Source: Ureibacillus aquaedulcis (GTDB taxonomy: Bacteria > Bacillota > Bacilli > Bacillales_A > Planococcaceae). Taken from it: a DNA stretch of 64,000 nucleotides. The stretch covers positions 62,001-126,000 of the forward strand of contig NZ_JAUHTQ010000008.1 of assembly GCF_030418165.1 (NCBI RefSeq). The letters run 5' to 3'. Position 1 is the first letter of the stretch, and every line of letters begins with the position of its first letter. Positions 1 through 7,926 of the stretch are shown here, piece after piece. Below the pieces are notes generated by a model. The model ran no database searches and was not told the DNA's origin. It worked only from the letters and a program-made list of their open reading frames with translations. The position numbers and the translations under genes were made by a program.

Positions 1-1
1 T

Positions 2-901
2 ACCTTTTCGTTATTTTTAATTGTTCGGGCAATTCACGGGTTAACGTTCGGATTCTTAATGACTGCTGCCAACGCCATTATGGCTGATGTTGTACCTGAT
101 GAGCGTCGGGGGGAAGGGACAGGCTATTATGCGACTGCAATGAATATCGCTATGGCAACAGGGCCGTTTATCGGGCTATTGATGCTGCGTATCGCAACGT
201 TTGAATTATTTATATGGATTTTAGTTTTTGCAGCATTTTGCAACTTGCTCGGAATATTTATAAAGGTACCGACGCCACAGTTCTCACAAGGCGACCAAAA
301 AGCGAAACTTCGCTTTTCATTAAACGATATGTTTGAGAAAAGGGCATTGCCTATAGCAATCTGTATGTTCGCATTAGCAGTGGGTTACTCCAGCTTATTG
401 TCATTTCTGGCTTCTTATACAGAGGAGATTGGGCATGGAGAAGTTGCTACATATTTCTTTGTTGTCTACGCTCTCGCGTTAGTATGCACAAGACCTATTA
501 CAGGACGGTTATTTGATCGCTTGGGGGAAAATAAATTAACTTATCCGATGCTGATTTTATTAGTGATCGGCTACTTTATATTAAGTCAAGCCAGCAGTGG
601 ATGGATGATTTTACTTGCCAGTGCTTTCATCGGAATCGGCTACGGCACAGTGCAATCCAATTATTTAGCTATTGCCATTAAAGAGGCGTTAAAAAATAGG
701 AAAGCAACCGCTACTTCAACTTTCTTTATTCTAATGGATTTAGCAATAGGTATCGGCCCCTATTTCTACGGTATTCTGTTAGGTTATATGAGCTATCAAA
801 CTATGTATAGCTGGACAGTAGGGTGGTTCGCAGTGGCCATTGGCATTTATTATTTTCTGCACGGCAAAAAAGTTGCTGCAAGAAAAGCCATTAGTCAGTA
901 A
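2..901 (+). CDS. MFS transporter, 5'-truncated by window edge
   Basis: The reading frame is open from position 2, so this is the last 299 residues of a longer protein; the first ATG at 59 is internal. The visible part holds the end of the N-terminal transmembrane bundle, a charged cytoplasmic loop (DVVPDERRGEGTGYY, about residues 28-42 of the visible part) of the kind seen in the major facilitator superfamily, a central hydrophilic loop, and about six hydrophobic helices in the C-terminal half. It ends in a basic tail. MFS proteins are secondary carriers of the cytoplasmic membrane. The substrate cannot be read from the sequence; a drug or metabolite exporter is most likely. B. subtilis has ftsY at this position before ylxM. 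No convincing terminator follows. Confidence 0.85.
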   Translation, partial: TFSLFLIVRAIHGLTFGFLMTAANAIMADVVPDERRGEGTGYYATAMNIAMATGPFIGLLMLRIATFELFIWILVFAAFCNLLGIFIKVPTPQFSQGDQKAKLRFSLNDMFEKRALPIAICMFALAVGYSSLLSFLASYTEEIGHGEVATYFFVVYALALVCTRPITGRLFDRLGENKLTYPMLILLVIGYFILSQASSGWMILLASAFIGIGYGTVQSNYLAIAIKEALKNRKATATSTFFILMDLAIGIGPYFYGILLGYMSYQTMYSWTVGWFAVAIGIYYFLHGKKVAARKAISQ

Positions 902-931
902 ATAGCTTAATTGAGCACTAAACAAATTAAC

Positions 932-1001
932 GTCAAGGATTTTTAACCCTATTTGTGGACAAGGGAATTTCCTTGACACACCTAGTGAAAACGGATATGA
1001 T
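932..1001 (+). promoter_or_regulatory. SigA promoter of ylxM-ffh with inverted repeat over the -35
   Basis: A -35 TTGACA (973-978) and -10 TATGAT (996-1001) are separated by exactly 17 bases, close to the SigA consensus. The -35 lies inside the right arm of a perfect 8-base inverted repeat: GTCAAGGA (932-939) and TCCTTGAC (970-977). This placement could let a repressor or a DNA/RNA structure act on the promoter, but no regulator is known to me. Confidence 0.8.
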
Positions 1002-1034
1002 ACAGTAGACAAAATATGATTGGAGAGATATTTA

Positions 1035-1370
1035 ATGCTACTTGAAAAAACAACACGCATGAACTTTCTCTTCGACTTTTATCAAGCATTATTAACGGAT
1101 AAACAAAGAAGTTACATGGAACTTTACTACTTGGATGATCACTCTTTGGGAGAAATCGCAGAAAGTTATAAGGTTTCACGCCAAGCTGTATATGACAACA
1201 TTCGTCGTACAGAGGCAATGCTTGAAGAATATGAAGATAAATTACGTTTATTTGAGAAATTTGGCGAGCGCCAAGAGGTTCTTGAAAAGTTAACCGAGGC
1301 AATAAAGGACGAGACTTCATCGATGGAAGACCGCCTTGCATTGGTTAATCAACTAAAAGAAACGGATTAG
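1035..1370 (+). CDS. ylxM: YlxM, putative helix-turn-helix SRP-associated protein
   Basis: A 111-residue protein of the UPF0122/YlxM family, encoded with ffh throughout the Firmicutes. It has a sigma-70 region 4-like helix-turn-helix (roughly residues 20-65) with the family signature [17 protein letters not shown] followed by [12 protein letters not shown]. In streptococci YlxM influences SRP assembly; a DNA-binding role is also possible. I place the start at ATG 1035, seven bases after GGAGAG (1022-1027), giving the usual family N-terminus LLEKTTRMN; the upstream in-frame TTG 1020 overlaps that ribosome binding site. Ten bases separate it from ffh, and both use the promoter at 973-1001. Confidence 0.93.
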   Translation: MLLEKTTRMNFLFDFYQALLTDKQRSYMELYYLDDHSLGEIAESYKVSRQAVYDNIRRTEAMLEEYEDKLRLFEKFGERQEVLEKLTEAIKDETSSMEDRLALVNQLKETD

Positions 1371-1380
1371 GAGGCTAAAC

Positions 1381-2739
1381 ATGGCATTTGAAGGGTTAGC
1401 AGAACGACTCCAAGGAACAATCCAAAAGATAAAAGGTAAAGGTTTAGTTACCGAACAAGACGTTAAAGCAATGATGCGGGAAGTTCGCCTTGCATTAATT
1501 GAAGCAGACGTTAACTTAAAGGTTGTTAAAGAGTTTGTCAAAAAAGTTAGCGAACGAGCTGTCGGCACGGAAGTAATGAAAAGTTTGACTCCTGGTCAGC
1601 AAGTAATCAAAATCGTTCAAGATGAGCTAACATCGCTGATGGGTGGCGAACAAAGCCCCATTAAATTTAATACGAAGCCGCCAACCGTCATTATGATGGT
1701 CGGATTGCAAGGTGCCGGTAAAACAACAACTACGGGTAAATTGGCGAACGTATTACGCAAAAAATACAATCGTAAGCCTTTACTGGTTGCTGCCGATATT
1801 TATCGTCCGGCTGCAATTCAACAGCTTGAAACGCTTGGGAAACAATTATCTATCCCTGTTTTCTCGCTTGGAAATGAAGTATCTCCAGTAGAGATTGCCC
1901 GCCAGGCTATAGAGCAGGCGAAGGAAGAGCATCACGACGTGGTTATTATCGATACAGCAGGTCGACTGCATATCGATGAGGAACTGATGGATGAGCTAAA
2001 AAATATTAAGGCTTTAAAAGAACCTGATGAAGTCTTTTTAGTTGTCGATGCGATGACGGGGCAGGATGCTGTAAATGTGGCGCAAAGCTTCAACGAAACA
2101 ATCGGTATTACGGGGGTTGTGTTAACGAAGCTTGATGGCGATACACGTGGTGGTGCTGCATTATCAATTCGTGCCGTGACAGAAAAACCGATTAAGTTCG
2201 TCGGTATGGGTGAAAAAATGGATGCGCTTGAGACATTCCACCCAGAACGTATGGCCTCTCGTATTTTAGGGATGGGTGACGTACTATCCCTAATTGAGAA
2301 AGCACAAGCAAATGTCGATATGGAGAAAGCGAAAGAGCTTGAAGAGAAGTTCATGTCCCAAAGCTTTACTTTAGATGACTTTGTGGAACAGCTTCAAGCC
2401 GTGAAAAAAATGGGTCCACTCGAGGATATGCTTAAGATGTTGCCGGGTGCCAACAAGATTAAGGGCCTTGATAATGTGAAGGTGGATGAAAAGCAAATGG
2501 GGCGTGTGGAAGCGATTATTTATTCCATGACTCCTGCTGAAAAAACACATCCGGAAATCATGAACGGAAGCCGCAAAAAACGGATTGCACAAGGATCTGG
2601 TACATCTGTTCAGGAAGTAAACAGATTGCTTAAACAGTTTGAAGATATGAAAAAAATGATGAAGCAAATGACAGGGATGACGCAAGGAAAAGGCAAGAAA
2701 AAAATGAAATTACCTGGCCTGGATTCATTGTTTAAATAA
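1381..2739 (+). CDS. ffh: Signal recognition particle GTPase Ffh
   Basis: The 452-residue SRP54 homologue binds signal sequences and SRP RNA and, with FtsY, delivers nascent membrane and secreted proteins to SecYEG. The NG domain shows the P-loop GLQGAGKTTTTGKLA (from residue 108), DTAGRLHID and TKLDGDTRGGAALS. The C-terminal M domain is methionine-rich and ends in the basic run GKGKKKMKLPGL. The length matches the family (446 in B. subtilis). The start follows TAGGAGGC, which overlaps the ylxM stop. Confidence 0.98.
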   Translation: MAFEGLAERLQGTIQKIKGKGLVTEQDVKAMMREVRLALIEADVNLKVVKEFVKKVSERAVGTEVMKSLTPGQQVIKIVQDELTSLMGGEQSPIKFNTKPPTVIMMVGLQGAGKTTTTGKLANVLRKKYNRKPLLVAADIYRPAAIQQLETLGKQLSIPVFSLGNEVSPVEIARQAIEQAKEEHHDVVIIDTAGRLHIDEELMDELKNIKALKEPDEVFLVVDAMTGQDAVNVAQSFNETIGITGVVLTKLDGDTRGGAALSIRAVTEKPIKFVGMGEKMDALETFHPERMASRILGMGDVLSLIEKAQANVDMEKAKELEEKFMSQSFTLDDFVEQLQAVKKMGPLEDMLKMLPGANKIKGLDNVKVDEKQMGRVEAIIYSMTPAEKTHPEIMNGSRKKRIAQGSGTSVQEVNRLLKQFEDMKKMMKQMTGMTQGKGKKKMKLPGLDSLFK

Positions 2740-2778
2740 AAAAAATTTGCTAAAATATTAGGTGTTAAGAAAAAACAC

Positions 2779-2807
2779 TTTACAAACCAAAATAAACTTG
2801 ATAATAT
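2779..2807 (+). promoter_or_regulatory. SigA promoter of rpsP-khpA
   Basis: TTTACA (2779-2784), a 17-base spacer and TATATT-like TAATAT (2802-2807) lie in the 107-base gap between ffh and rpsP, 39 bases before the rpsP ATG. No terminator is evident after ffh, so rpsP may also receive read-through. Confidence 0.75.
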
Positions 2808-2846
2808 ACTATCTTGTGTGAAACTTATTCGGAGGTGCAATAAAAA

Positions 2847-3119
2847 ATGGCAGTTAAAATTCGTTTAAAACGTATGGGAGCTAACAAATCTCCTTTCTAT
2901 CGTATCGTAGTTGCTGATTCTCGTTCTCCACGTGACGGACGTCAAATCGAAACAGTTGGTACTTATAACCCACTAACTTCACCAGCTACAGTGAATATCG
3001 ATGAAGAGAAAGCTCTTAAATGGTTAGCTGATGGTGCAAAACCATCTGATACTGTACGTAACCTGTTCTCAGAACAAGGTATCATGGAAAAATTCCACAA
3101 CCAAAAATTCAGTAAATAA
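2847..3119 (+). CDS. rpsP: 30S ribosomal protein S16
   Basis: The 90-residue bS16 assembles early onto the 5' domain of 16S rRNA. It starts [20 protein letters not shown], the standard bS16 N-terminus, followed by [12 protein letters not shown]. The length equals that of B. subtilis S16. A strong ribosome binding site (GGAGGTG) precedes the ATG. Codon use is the biased set of a highly expressed gene. It is followed 18 bases later by khpA. Confidence 0.98.
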   Translation: MAVKIRLKRMGANKSPFYRIVVADSRSPRDGRQIETVGTYNPLTSPATVNIDEEKALKWLADGAKPSDTVRNLFSEQGIMEKFHNQKFSK

Positions 3120-3137
3120 TTCTAGAGGTGACACGCG

Positions 3138-3371
3138 ATGCAGAAGCTGATTGAAACAATCGTAAAACCATTGGTCGATTTTCCAGAAGAAGTCCGTGTC
3201 GAAACGGACGAAAATTCAAGTCGAATTGTTTATAAACTTTTTGTTCATCCAGAAGATCGTGGGAAAGTAATAGGCAAGCAAGGTCGTGTTGCAAAGGCAA
3301 TTCGTACAATTGTTTATTCAGCTGCTGGCAGTCATCACAAGAAAAAGACGTATGTCGATATATTGGATTAA
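3138..3371 (+). CDS. khpA: KH-domain RNA-binding protein KhpA (YlqC)
   Basis: A 77-residue single KH-domain protein with the diagnostic GKVIGKQGRVAKAIR loop (GxxG motif) and the C-terminal strand KKTYVDILD. KhpA partners with KhpB/Jag in binding RNA and affects cell elongation and division in streptococci; its exact targets here are unknown. The ribosome binding site AGAGGTGA precedes ATG 3138. It forms a two-gene unit with rpsP and is closed by the terminator at 3413-3449. Confidence 0.95.
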   Translation: MQKLIETIVKPLVDFPEEVRVETDENSSRIVYKLFVHPEDRGKVIGKQGRVAKAIRTIVYSAAGSHHKKKTYVDILD

Positions 3372-3412
3372 AAGCGGAGAGTGCTCGGTAAAGCAGCGTT
3401 CAAAACTTACAT

Positions 3413-3449
3413 AAAAGAAGGGGGCTAAATGCTATCCCTTCTTTTTTTT
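3413..3449 (+). terminator. Rho-independent terminator after khpA
   Basis: Stem AAGAAGGG (3415-3422) pairs with CCCTTCTT (3436-3443) and is followed by a run of T. It ends the rpsP-khpA transcript before rimM. Confidence 0.85.
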
Positions 3450-3514
3450 AAACTTTTTTAGTATGATAATGTCGATATAAGGAATTGTTTATAAAACTTA
3501 AGGTGGGCTTAAAT

Positions 3515-4033
3515 ATGGAATGGTTTAATGTAGGAAGAATCGTCAACACGCATGGAATTCGCGGAGAGGTACGCGTCCTTTCCTCGACAGATTTTGAAGA
3601 CGTACGATTTGCAATCGGCAGTAAATTGGCGGTTTTTAAAAAAGACGATAAAAAACCGACTTGGGTAACAATAGAGAGTGTTCGTCGACATAAAAACTTC
3701 ATCTTGTTAACCTTTGAAGGCTACAACAACATCAATTTAGTGGAACCTTTTAAAGAAGGGCTATTAAAAGTGACAAAGGATCAATTGGATGAAGATGTGT
3801 TGGAGGAAAACGAATACTATTATTTCGAAATTATGGGGTGTGAAGTGCTTTCGGAAGAAGGCGAACAAATTGGAACCATCACTGAAATTTTGGAAACGGG
3901 TGCAAATGATGTTTGGGAAGTCAAAGCACCAAATGGCAAAAAACACTACATTCCTTATATTGAGGATATTGTAAAAGAAATCGACGTAGAGGAAAAGAAA
4001 ATCATTATTCACGTCATGGAAGGTTTATTGTAA
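3515..4033 (+). CDS. rimM: 16S rRNA processing protein RimM
   Basis: RimM (172 residues) binds S19 and helps mature the 30S head. The N-terminal half carries the typical [15 protein letters not shown] segment, and the PRC-barrel region ends in [21 protein letters not shown] 3515 is chosen because AAGGTGGG sits just upstream and [10 protein letters not shown] is the usual N-terminus; the longer frame from TTG 3485 would include the ribosome binding site. The stop TAA shares its last base with the ATG of trmD, so the two are translationally coupled. Confidence 0.96.
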   Translation: MEWFNVGRIVNTHGIRGEVRVLSSTDFEDVRFAIGSKLAVFKKDDKKPTWVTIESVRRHKNFILLTFEGYNNINLVEPFKEGLLKVTKDQLDEDVLEENEYYYFEIMGCEVLSEEGEQIGTITEILETGANDVWEVKAPNGKKHYIPYIEDIVKEIDVEEKKIIIHVMEGLL

Positions 4034-4758
4034 TGAATATTCATGTATTAAGTTTATTTCCAGATATGTTTACAGGCGTTTTCGGTTCGTCCATCTTAAA
4101 GAAGGCGCAAGAAAAAGAAGCGGTTTCATTATCTGTTTCGGATATCCGGGATTTCAGTAATAATAAGCATAAACAAGTAGACGATTACCCTTATGGGGGC
4201 GGTGCTGGAATGGTTCTGAAGCCGGAGCCGATGTTCCAGGCTGTTGAAACGATTACGGAGGGCAGAAGCCCCCGAATTATTCTTATGTGTCCTCAAGGCG
4301 AGCGTTTTACCCAGAAGAAAGCAGAGGAGCTTGCAAAGGAAGAGGAGCTTGTTTTCTTATGTGGACATTATGAGGGATATGATGAACGAATTCGTACAAA
4401 CCTTGTAACTGATGAAATCTCGATTGGAGACTTTGTATTAACGGGTGGAGAATTAGCTGCCATGACTGTAATTGATGCCGTTGTTCGTCTTCTCCCGGGG
4501 GTGCTGGGCCAAGAAAATTCCCATATCCAGGATTCATTTTCAACGGGGCTTTTAGAGCACCCGCATTATACGCGTCCTGCTGATTTTAGAGGGATGAAAG
4601 TGCCGGATGTCTTATTATCGGGGAATCATGCAAATATCGATAAATGGCGTGAACAGGAGTCGCTTAGACGAACTTTAGAAAGACGCCCTGACCTTTTGGA
4701 GCATATGGAGTTAACACCGGAACAAAAAGCTTTTATCGAGCGTTTAAAGTCGGAGTAG
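4033..4758 (+). CDS. trmD: tRNA (guanine-37-N1) methyltransferase TrmD
   Basis: This SPOUT-class enzyme uses S-adenosylmethionine to methylate G37 of tRNAs and prevents +1 frameshifting. The knot region shows [12 protein letters not shown] and [14 protein letters not shown] (about residues 109-150), and the N-terminus [16 protein letters not shown] is also characteristic. The length of 241 residues fits the family. It overlaps rimM by one base and is followed by the promoter and leader of rplS. Confidence 0.98.
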   Translation: MNIHVLSLFPDMFTGVFGSSILKKAQEKEAVSLSVSDIRDFSNNKHKQVDDYPYGGGAGMVLKPEPMFQAVETITEGRSPRIILMCPQGERFTQKKAEELAKEEELVFLCGHYEGYDERIRTNLVTDEISIGDFVLTGGELAAMTVIDAVVRLLPGVLGQENSHIQDSFSTGLLEHPHYTRPADFRGMKVPDVLLSGNHANIDKWREQESLRRTLERRPDLLEHMELTPEQKAFIERLKSE

Positions 4759-4841
4759 AGCTATTGAAGATTGATTTAACTCCATCAAAATTGAATCCGC
4801 CATCCATGCTAAATTAAATTGCGATTGGTTCAATATAATAC

Positions 4842-4871
4842 TTGCAAACAATAAAAAGTTTATGGTATTAT
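4842..4871 (+). promoter_or_regulatory. SigA promoter of rplS
   Basis: TTGCAA (4842-4847) and TATTAT (4866-4871) with an 18-base spacer lie in the gap after trmD. Transcription would begin near 4878, leaving a leader of about 90 bases before rplS. Confidence 0.65.
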
Positions 4872-4877
4872 TCAAGT

Positions 4878-4966
4878 TGTGCTTCTATATGAAGTACCAG
4901 AATTACGGTGTTCCGCTGAGGCCGATTAGAGGACTGTAAGAGCATCTGTCCAAGGAGAGAAAATTT
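4878..4966 (+). ncRNA. Candidate L19 leader (rplS 5' UTR)
   Basis: The roughly 90-base untranslated region before rplS contains several short stems: CTTC/GAAG near 4880-4893, CGG/CCG around 4909-4918, and GGAC (4932-4935)/GTCC just before the AAGGAG ribosome binding site. Low-GC Gram-positives have a described autoregulatory L19 leader at this site. The position fits, but I could not align the bases to that family, so this is a candidate only. Confidence 0.4.
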
Positions 4967-5311
4967 ATGTCAAACATTATTGCAGAAATTACAAAAGAAC
5001 AACTTCGTTCTGATCTACCAACTTTCCGTCCAGGTGACACTGTTCGCGTACACGTGAAAGTAGTAGAGGGTACTCGTGAGCGTATCCAAGTATTCGAAGG
5101 TGTTGTTATTAAACGTCGTGGTGGCGGAATTAGCGAAACTTTCACAGTTCGTAAAATTTCTTACGGTGTTGGTGTTGAACGTACATTCCCTGTACACACT
5201 CCAAAAATCGCTAAATTAGAAGTTATCCGTCGTGGTAAAGTACGTCGTGCTAAACTTTACTACCTACGTAACCTACGTGGTAAAGCTGCTCGTATTAAAG
5301 AAATCCGATAA
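4967..5311 (+). CDS. rplS: 50S ribosomal protein L19
   Basis: bL19 (114 residues) lies at the 30S-50S interface. It contains the hallmark [21 protein letters not shown] and the basic C-terminal segment [19 protein letters not shown] (given here in two overlapping parts of the protein). Codon use is strongly biased, as for rpsP, rpsB and tsf. It has its own promoter and terminator, so it is probably monocistronic. Confidence 0.98.
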   Translation: MSNIIAEITKEQLRSDLPTFRPGDTVRVHVKVVEGTRERIQVFEGVVIKRRGGGISETFTVRKISYGVGVERTFPVHTPKIAKLEVIRRGKVRRAKLYYLRNLRGKAARIKEIR

Positions 5312-5320
5312 TAACTTTTT

Positions 5321-5355
5321 GAGAGGGGGCTTGTTTGCAAGCTCCCTTTCTTTTT
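5321..5355 (+). terminator. Rho-independent terminator after rplS
   Basis: A 12-base-pair stem (5322-5333 with 5338-5349, two G-U pairs), a TTTG loop and five T after it. It begins 10 bases after the rplS stop. Confidence 0.92.
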
Positions 5356-5504
5356 GGTAAAAAGAGACTAGGAACAGTAGATTTCTTTCCTGATCACGGC
5401 ATTGAAAGCTCTATTGTCTCATAGAGTTGAAAGAAGTCGGGTTTTCAAACTTGTATACATAATTCATTTACCATAAAATGAAGTTAGATAGGGAGGAATC
5501 TTCC

Positions 5505-6068
5505 GTGGAGAATACAAAAAAAGAAAAAAATGAAATCTGGGAATGGATAAAGGCGCTAGTTATTGCATTTGTTATTGCAGTACTTATTCGCTACATATTA
5601 TTTACACCAATCGTGGTGGATGGCGATTCAATGATGCCAACTCTGCAAAATGGCGACCGAATGATCGTTAATAAAATCGGCTACACAATCGGTGAACCAG
5701 ATCGGTTTGATATCGTAGTATTCCATGCGCCAGAAGGAAAAGATTACATTAAACGTGTCATAGGTCTTCCAGGTGATACACTCGAATATAAGGACGATCA
5801 GCTTTATATAAATGGTAAAGCGTATGATGAGCCGTATTTGGATGAGTATAAATCACAGTTGACAGAGGGAACACTAACACAAGACTTCACACTGCAGGAA
5901 ATTGACCCAACACTGGATGTAATTCCGGAAGGGTATGTTTTTGTGATGGGAGATAATCGCCGCTACAGTAAAGATAGCCGTCATATCGGGATTGTCAGTG
6001 AGGATGAGCTTATAGGGAACACGAGTCTTATCTTCTGGCCAATCGGTGATATCAAGATTGTAAAATAA
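5505..6068 (+). CDS. lepB: Type I signal peptidase (SipS-like)
   Basis: This membrane serine protease removes signal peptides from secreted preproteins on the outer membrane face. One N-terminal anchor (about residues 15-34) is followed by box B with catalytic Ser42 (VDGDSMMPT) and box D with catalytic Lys83 (YIKRVIGLPGD), then FVMGDNRRYSKDSRHIG. I choose GTG 5505, seven bases after GGGAGGA (5491-5497), giving 187 residues; B. subtilis SipS has 184 with Ser43/Lys83. ATG 5478 would precede that binding site and has none of its own. In this region lepB follows rplS and precedes rbgA, as in other Bacilli. Confidence 0.95.
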   Translation: MENTKKEKNEIWEWIKALVIAFVIAVLIRYILFTPIVVDGDSMMPTLQNGDRMIVNKIGYTIGEPDRFDIVVFHAPEGKDYIKRVIGLPGDTLEYKDDQLYINGKAYDEPYLDEYKSQLTEGTLTQDFTLQEIDPTLDVIPEGYVFVMGDNRRYSKDSRHIGIVSEDELIGNTSLIFWPIGDIKIVK

Positions 6069-6073
6069 TACTT

Positions 6074-6113
6074 AAGGAGTGAAGGGGGTTCTTGGTAATC
6101 TCCTTTTCTTTTT
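6074..6113 (+). terminator. Probable terminator after lepB
   Basis: AAGGAG (6074-6079) can pair with CTCCTT (6100-6105), with alternative G-rich pairing inside, followed by TTCTTTTT. The stem is short compared with others in the window. Confidence 0.5.
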
Positions 6114-6199
6114 GGCGGCTTATGAGCTCGAAACTTTTATAAAGTTACATAAAATATATAACGAAGAGTTTTTAAGTAAACATAAAGGAGGAAAACAAC

Positions 6200-7078
6200 A
6201 TGACAATACAATGGTTTCCAGGACATATGGCAAAGGCGCGACGAGAAGTCCAAGAAAAACTTAAACTGGTCGATATTATTTTTGAATTAATCGATGCCCG
6301 TTTGCCCCTTTCTTCAAGAAATCCAATGATTGACCAGGTGATTAACCAGAAACCGCGTCTTTTGATTTTAAACAAGGCCGATATGGCGGATGAAACAGAA
6401 ACAAAAAAATGGGTGCAGTATTTTGCGAACCTTGGGCATACAGCGGTAGCAATCAACTCCTTGGAAGGAAAAGGTCTACAGAAGGTTACGAAAGCAGCGC
6501 AAGAAATCTTGGCTGAAAAATGGGAACGCATGAAGGCGAAAGGGATGAAACCTCGCGCAATACGTGCGATGATTGTAGGAATTCCAAATGTAGGGAAATC
6601 GACGCTTATCAACCGTTTAGCGAAAAAAAATATCGCAAAGACTGGAAACATGCCTGGAGTAACAAAGTCGCAGCAATGGATTAAAGTAGGAAAAGATATA
6701 GAGTTGCTGGACACACCAGGGATTTTATGGCCAAAATTTGAGGACCAGGAAGTCGGTTTGAAATTGGCTTTAACAGGTGCTATTAAAGACACGATTATCA
6801 ATATGGAAGATCTTGCAGTGTACGGTCTCCAATTCCTATCAATCCACTATCCGAACCGAATGGAAGAGCGCTATGGTTTGACGGCTGTCCACGAGCAATT
6901 GGTCGATACCTTCGACCATATTGGAAAACAGCGTAAAGTGTTTGGACAAGGCGGCGAAATCGACTACGATCAAGTAGCCGAAATCATTGTTCGGGATATC
7001 CGGAATCAACACTTCGGTAAAATTACCTTTGATATTGTCGATGAACAACTGGAGAAAGAAGCGTTAGCAGAAGAATAG
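6200..7078 (+). CDS. rbgA: Ribosome biogenesis GTPase RbgA (YlqF)
   Basis: RbgA drives a late step of 50S assembly. The GTPase motifs are circularly permuted, as expected: G4 LNKADM (about residue 57) comes before G1 [14 protein letters not shown] (about residue 131) and G3 DTPGILWP. The N-terminus [15 protein letters not shown] is the family signature. The 292-residue length is close to that of B. subtilis (282). The ATG follows AAAGGAGG. It is convergent with the lipoprotein gene downstream and shares a bidirectional terminator with it. Confidence 0.97.
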   Translation: MTIQWFPGHMAKARREVQEKLKLVDIIFELIDARLPLSSRNPMIDQVINQKPRLLILNKADMADETETKKWVQYFANLGHTAVAINSLEGKGLQKVTKAAQEILAEKWERMKAKGMKPRAIRAMIVGIPNVGKSTLINRLAKKNIAKTGNMPGVTKSQQWIKVGKDIELLDTPGILWPKFEDQEVGLKLALTGAIKDTIINMEDLAVYGLQFLSIHYPNRMEERYGLTAVHEQLVDTFDHIGKQRKVFGQGGEIDYDQVAEIIVRDIRNQHFGKITFDIVDEQLEKEALAEE

Positions 7079-7154
7079 GGCAAATTATGGACCGGAAGAC
7101 CCTCATCTACTCATGATGGGACAATTTATTTGAATTGCATATTATCACAAAAGT

Positions 7155-7197
7155 AAAAGGTGAAGAAAAAACAATTCTGTTTTTTCTCCACCTTTTT
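7155..7197. terminator. Bidirectional terminator between rbgA and the lipoprotein gene
   Basis: Arms 7155-7172 and 7177-7197 pair almost perfectly (AAAAGGTG/CACCTTTT and AGAAAAAACA/TGTTTTTTCT with one mismatch between). A-rich and T-rich flanks on both sides let it stop transcription in either direction. Confidence 0.85.
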
Positions 7198-7203
7198 AAT
7201 TGC

Positions 7204-7752
7204 TTAAGCAGGCATTTCTGTTGGTGTTGGTGCTGCATAACCTTCTTGATATTTCGCATCAATGGCGTTGCGGATTTCTTTTAGGGATTTTCCTTCTTGA
7301 GCCATTTGAACGGATTCTACCGCGATTTCTAGGCAGACTAGGCAGCGTGTGCCGTGGTCATCCCACAGAATAGAGCCATCTTCACGAGTTTCTGCTATAA
7401 AACAATTCAGGTTGCTGCGATGCCCCACTGATTCCCCGCACCCGCAGTAACAGGGAATCCACTGCAGTATGTCGGTCGCTTTTCCAGCAACTTGATAAAC
7501 AAGCCGAATATCCTCATTCTGATCATCTAGAAATTTAGGAAGTTCATCTGCTGAAGCAGTTAATTCTTGTATGTCACCGGATGTATGGTTGTGTGTACTA
7601 TGTGCATCCTCTGTACCAGCATTGTCAATTTGTACATCCGCGGAACTCTCGTGGTTTGCGTGTTCATCCTCGCTATGTTCATCCTTTGCGGAATTCCCGC
7701 ATGCAGACAATATTAAGACGATACTTGCAAAAAGAGGGAATAGTTTTTTCAT
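7204..7752 (-). CDS. PCYCGC-motif lipoprotein of unknown function
   Basis: An exported lipoprotein of 182 residues. The signal peptide ends in LILSACG, so Cys18 would be lipidated. A low-complexity linker rich in His, Glu and Asp (roughly residues 22-60) follows. The C-terminal domain has the motif IPCYCGCGESVGHRS, a later NCF, and CLVC, the hallmarks of a conserved Bacillota family named for PCYCGC. The dense Cys and His suggest metal or redox chemistry outside the membrane, but the function is unknown. The start is placed at 7752, with GGAGGA seven bases ahead on the minus strand; the upstream ATG at 7770 lies before that site. It is the only reverse-strand gene in the window. Confidence 0.88.
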   Translation of the reverse strand: MKKLFPLFASIVLILSACGNSAKDEHSEDEHANHESSADVQIDNAGTEDAHSTHNHTSGDIQELTASADELPKFLDDQNEDIRLVYQVAGKATDILQWIPCYCGCGESVGHRSNLNCFIAETREDGSILWDDHGTRCLVCLEIAVESVQMAQEGKSLKEIRNAIDAKYQEGYAAPTPTEMPA

Positions 7753-7866
7753 ATAGATTCCTCCATTCATTTCACTCCCATTATAGACTGAAATTTACCT
7801 AATGAACAGGGAACTGTGTTAAGTTGTTAGTAGGGATAAAACATACAGAAGTTATTAAATTCTTCT

Positions 7867-7895
7867 TTGATATCATGAGAAAAAGCCGATATAAA
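7867..7895 (+). promoter_or_regulatory. SigA promoter of rnhB-ylqG-ylqH
   Basis: TTGATA (7867-7872), a 17-base spacer and TATAAA (7890-7895) form a good SigA promoter 31 bases before rnhB. The -10 overlaps GCCGATAT (7885-7892), which equals the motility sigma factor SigD -10 consensus, but the matching -35 position (7866-7869, TTTG) does not resemble TAAA. Confidence 0.7.
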
Positions 7896-7926
7896 AAGAG
7901 AGAGCATATAGGGAAGTGTCATACAT

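Noticed and set aside
779-1341. Two reverse-strand open frames over the MFS end, promoter and ylxM
   Set aside because: They are antisense to real genes, have no family resemblance, and cross a strong + strand promoter.
6079-6264. 61-codon + strand frame between lepB and rbgA
   Set aside because: It covers the lepB terminator and runs into rbgA in another frame; composition is not protein-like.
7571-7802. + strand frames opposite the PCYCGC lipoprotein
   Set aside because: Cys/His/Ser-rich products mirror the antisense of the His/Glu repeats; no ribosome binding site.
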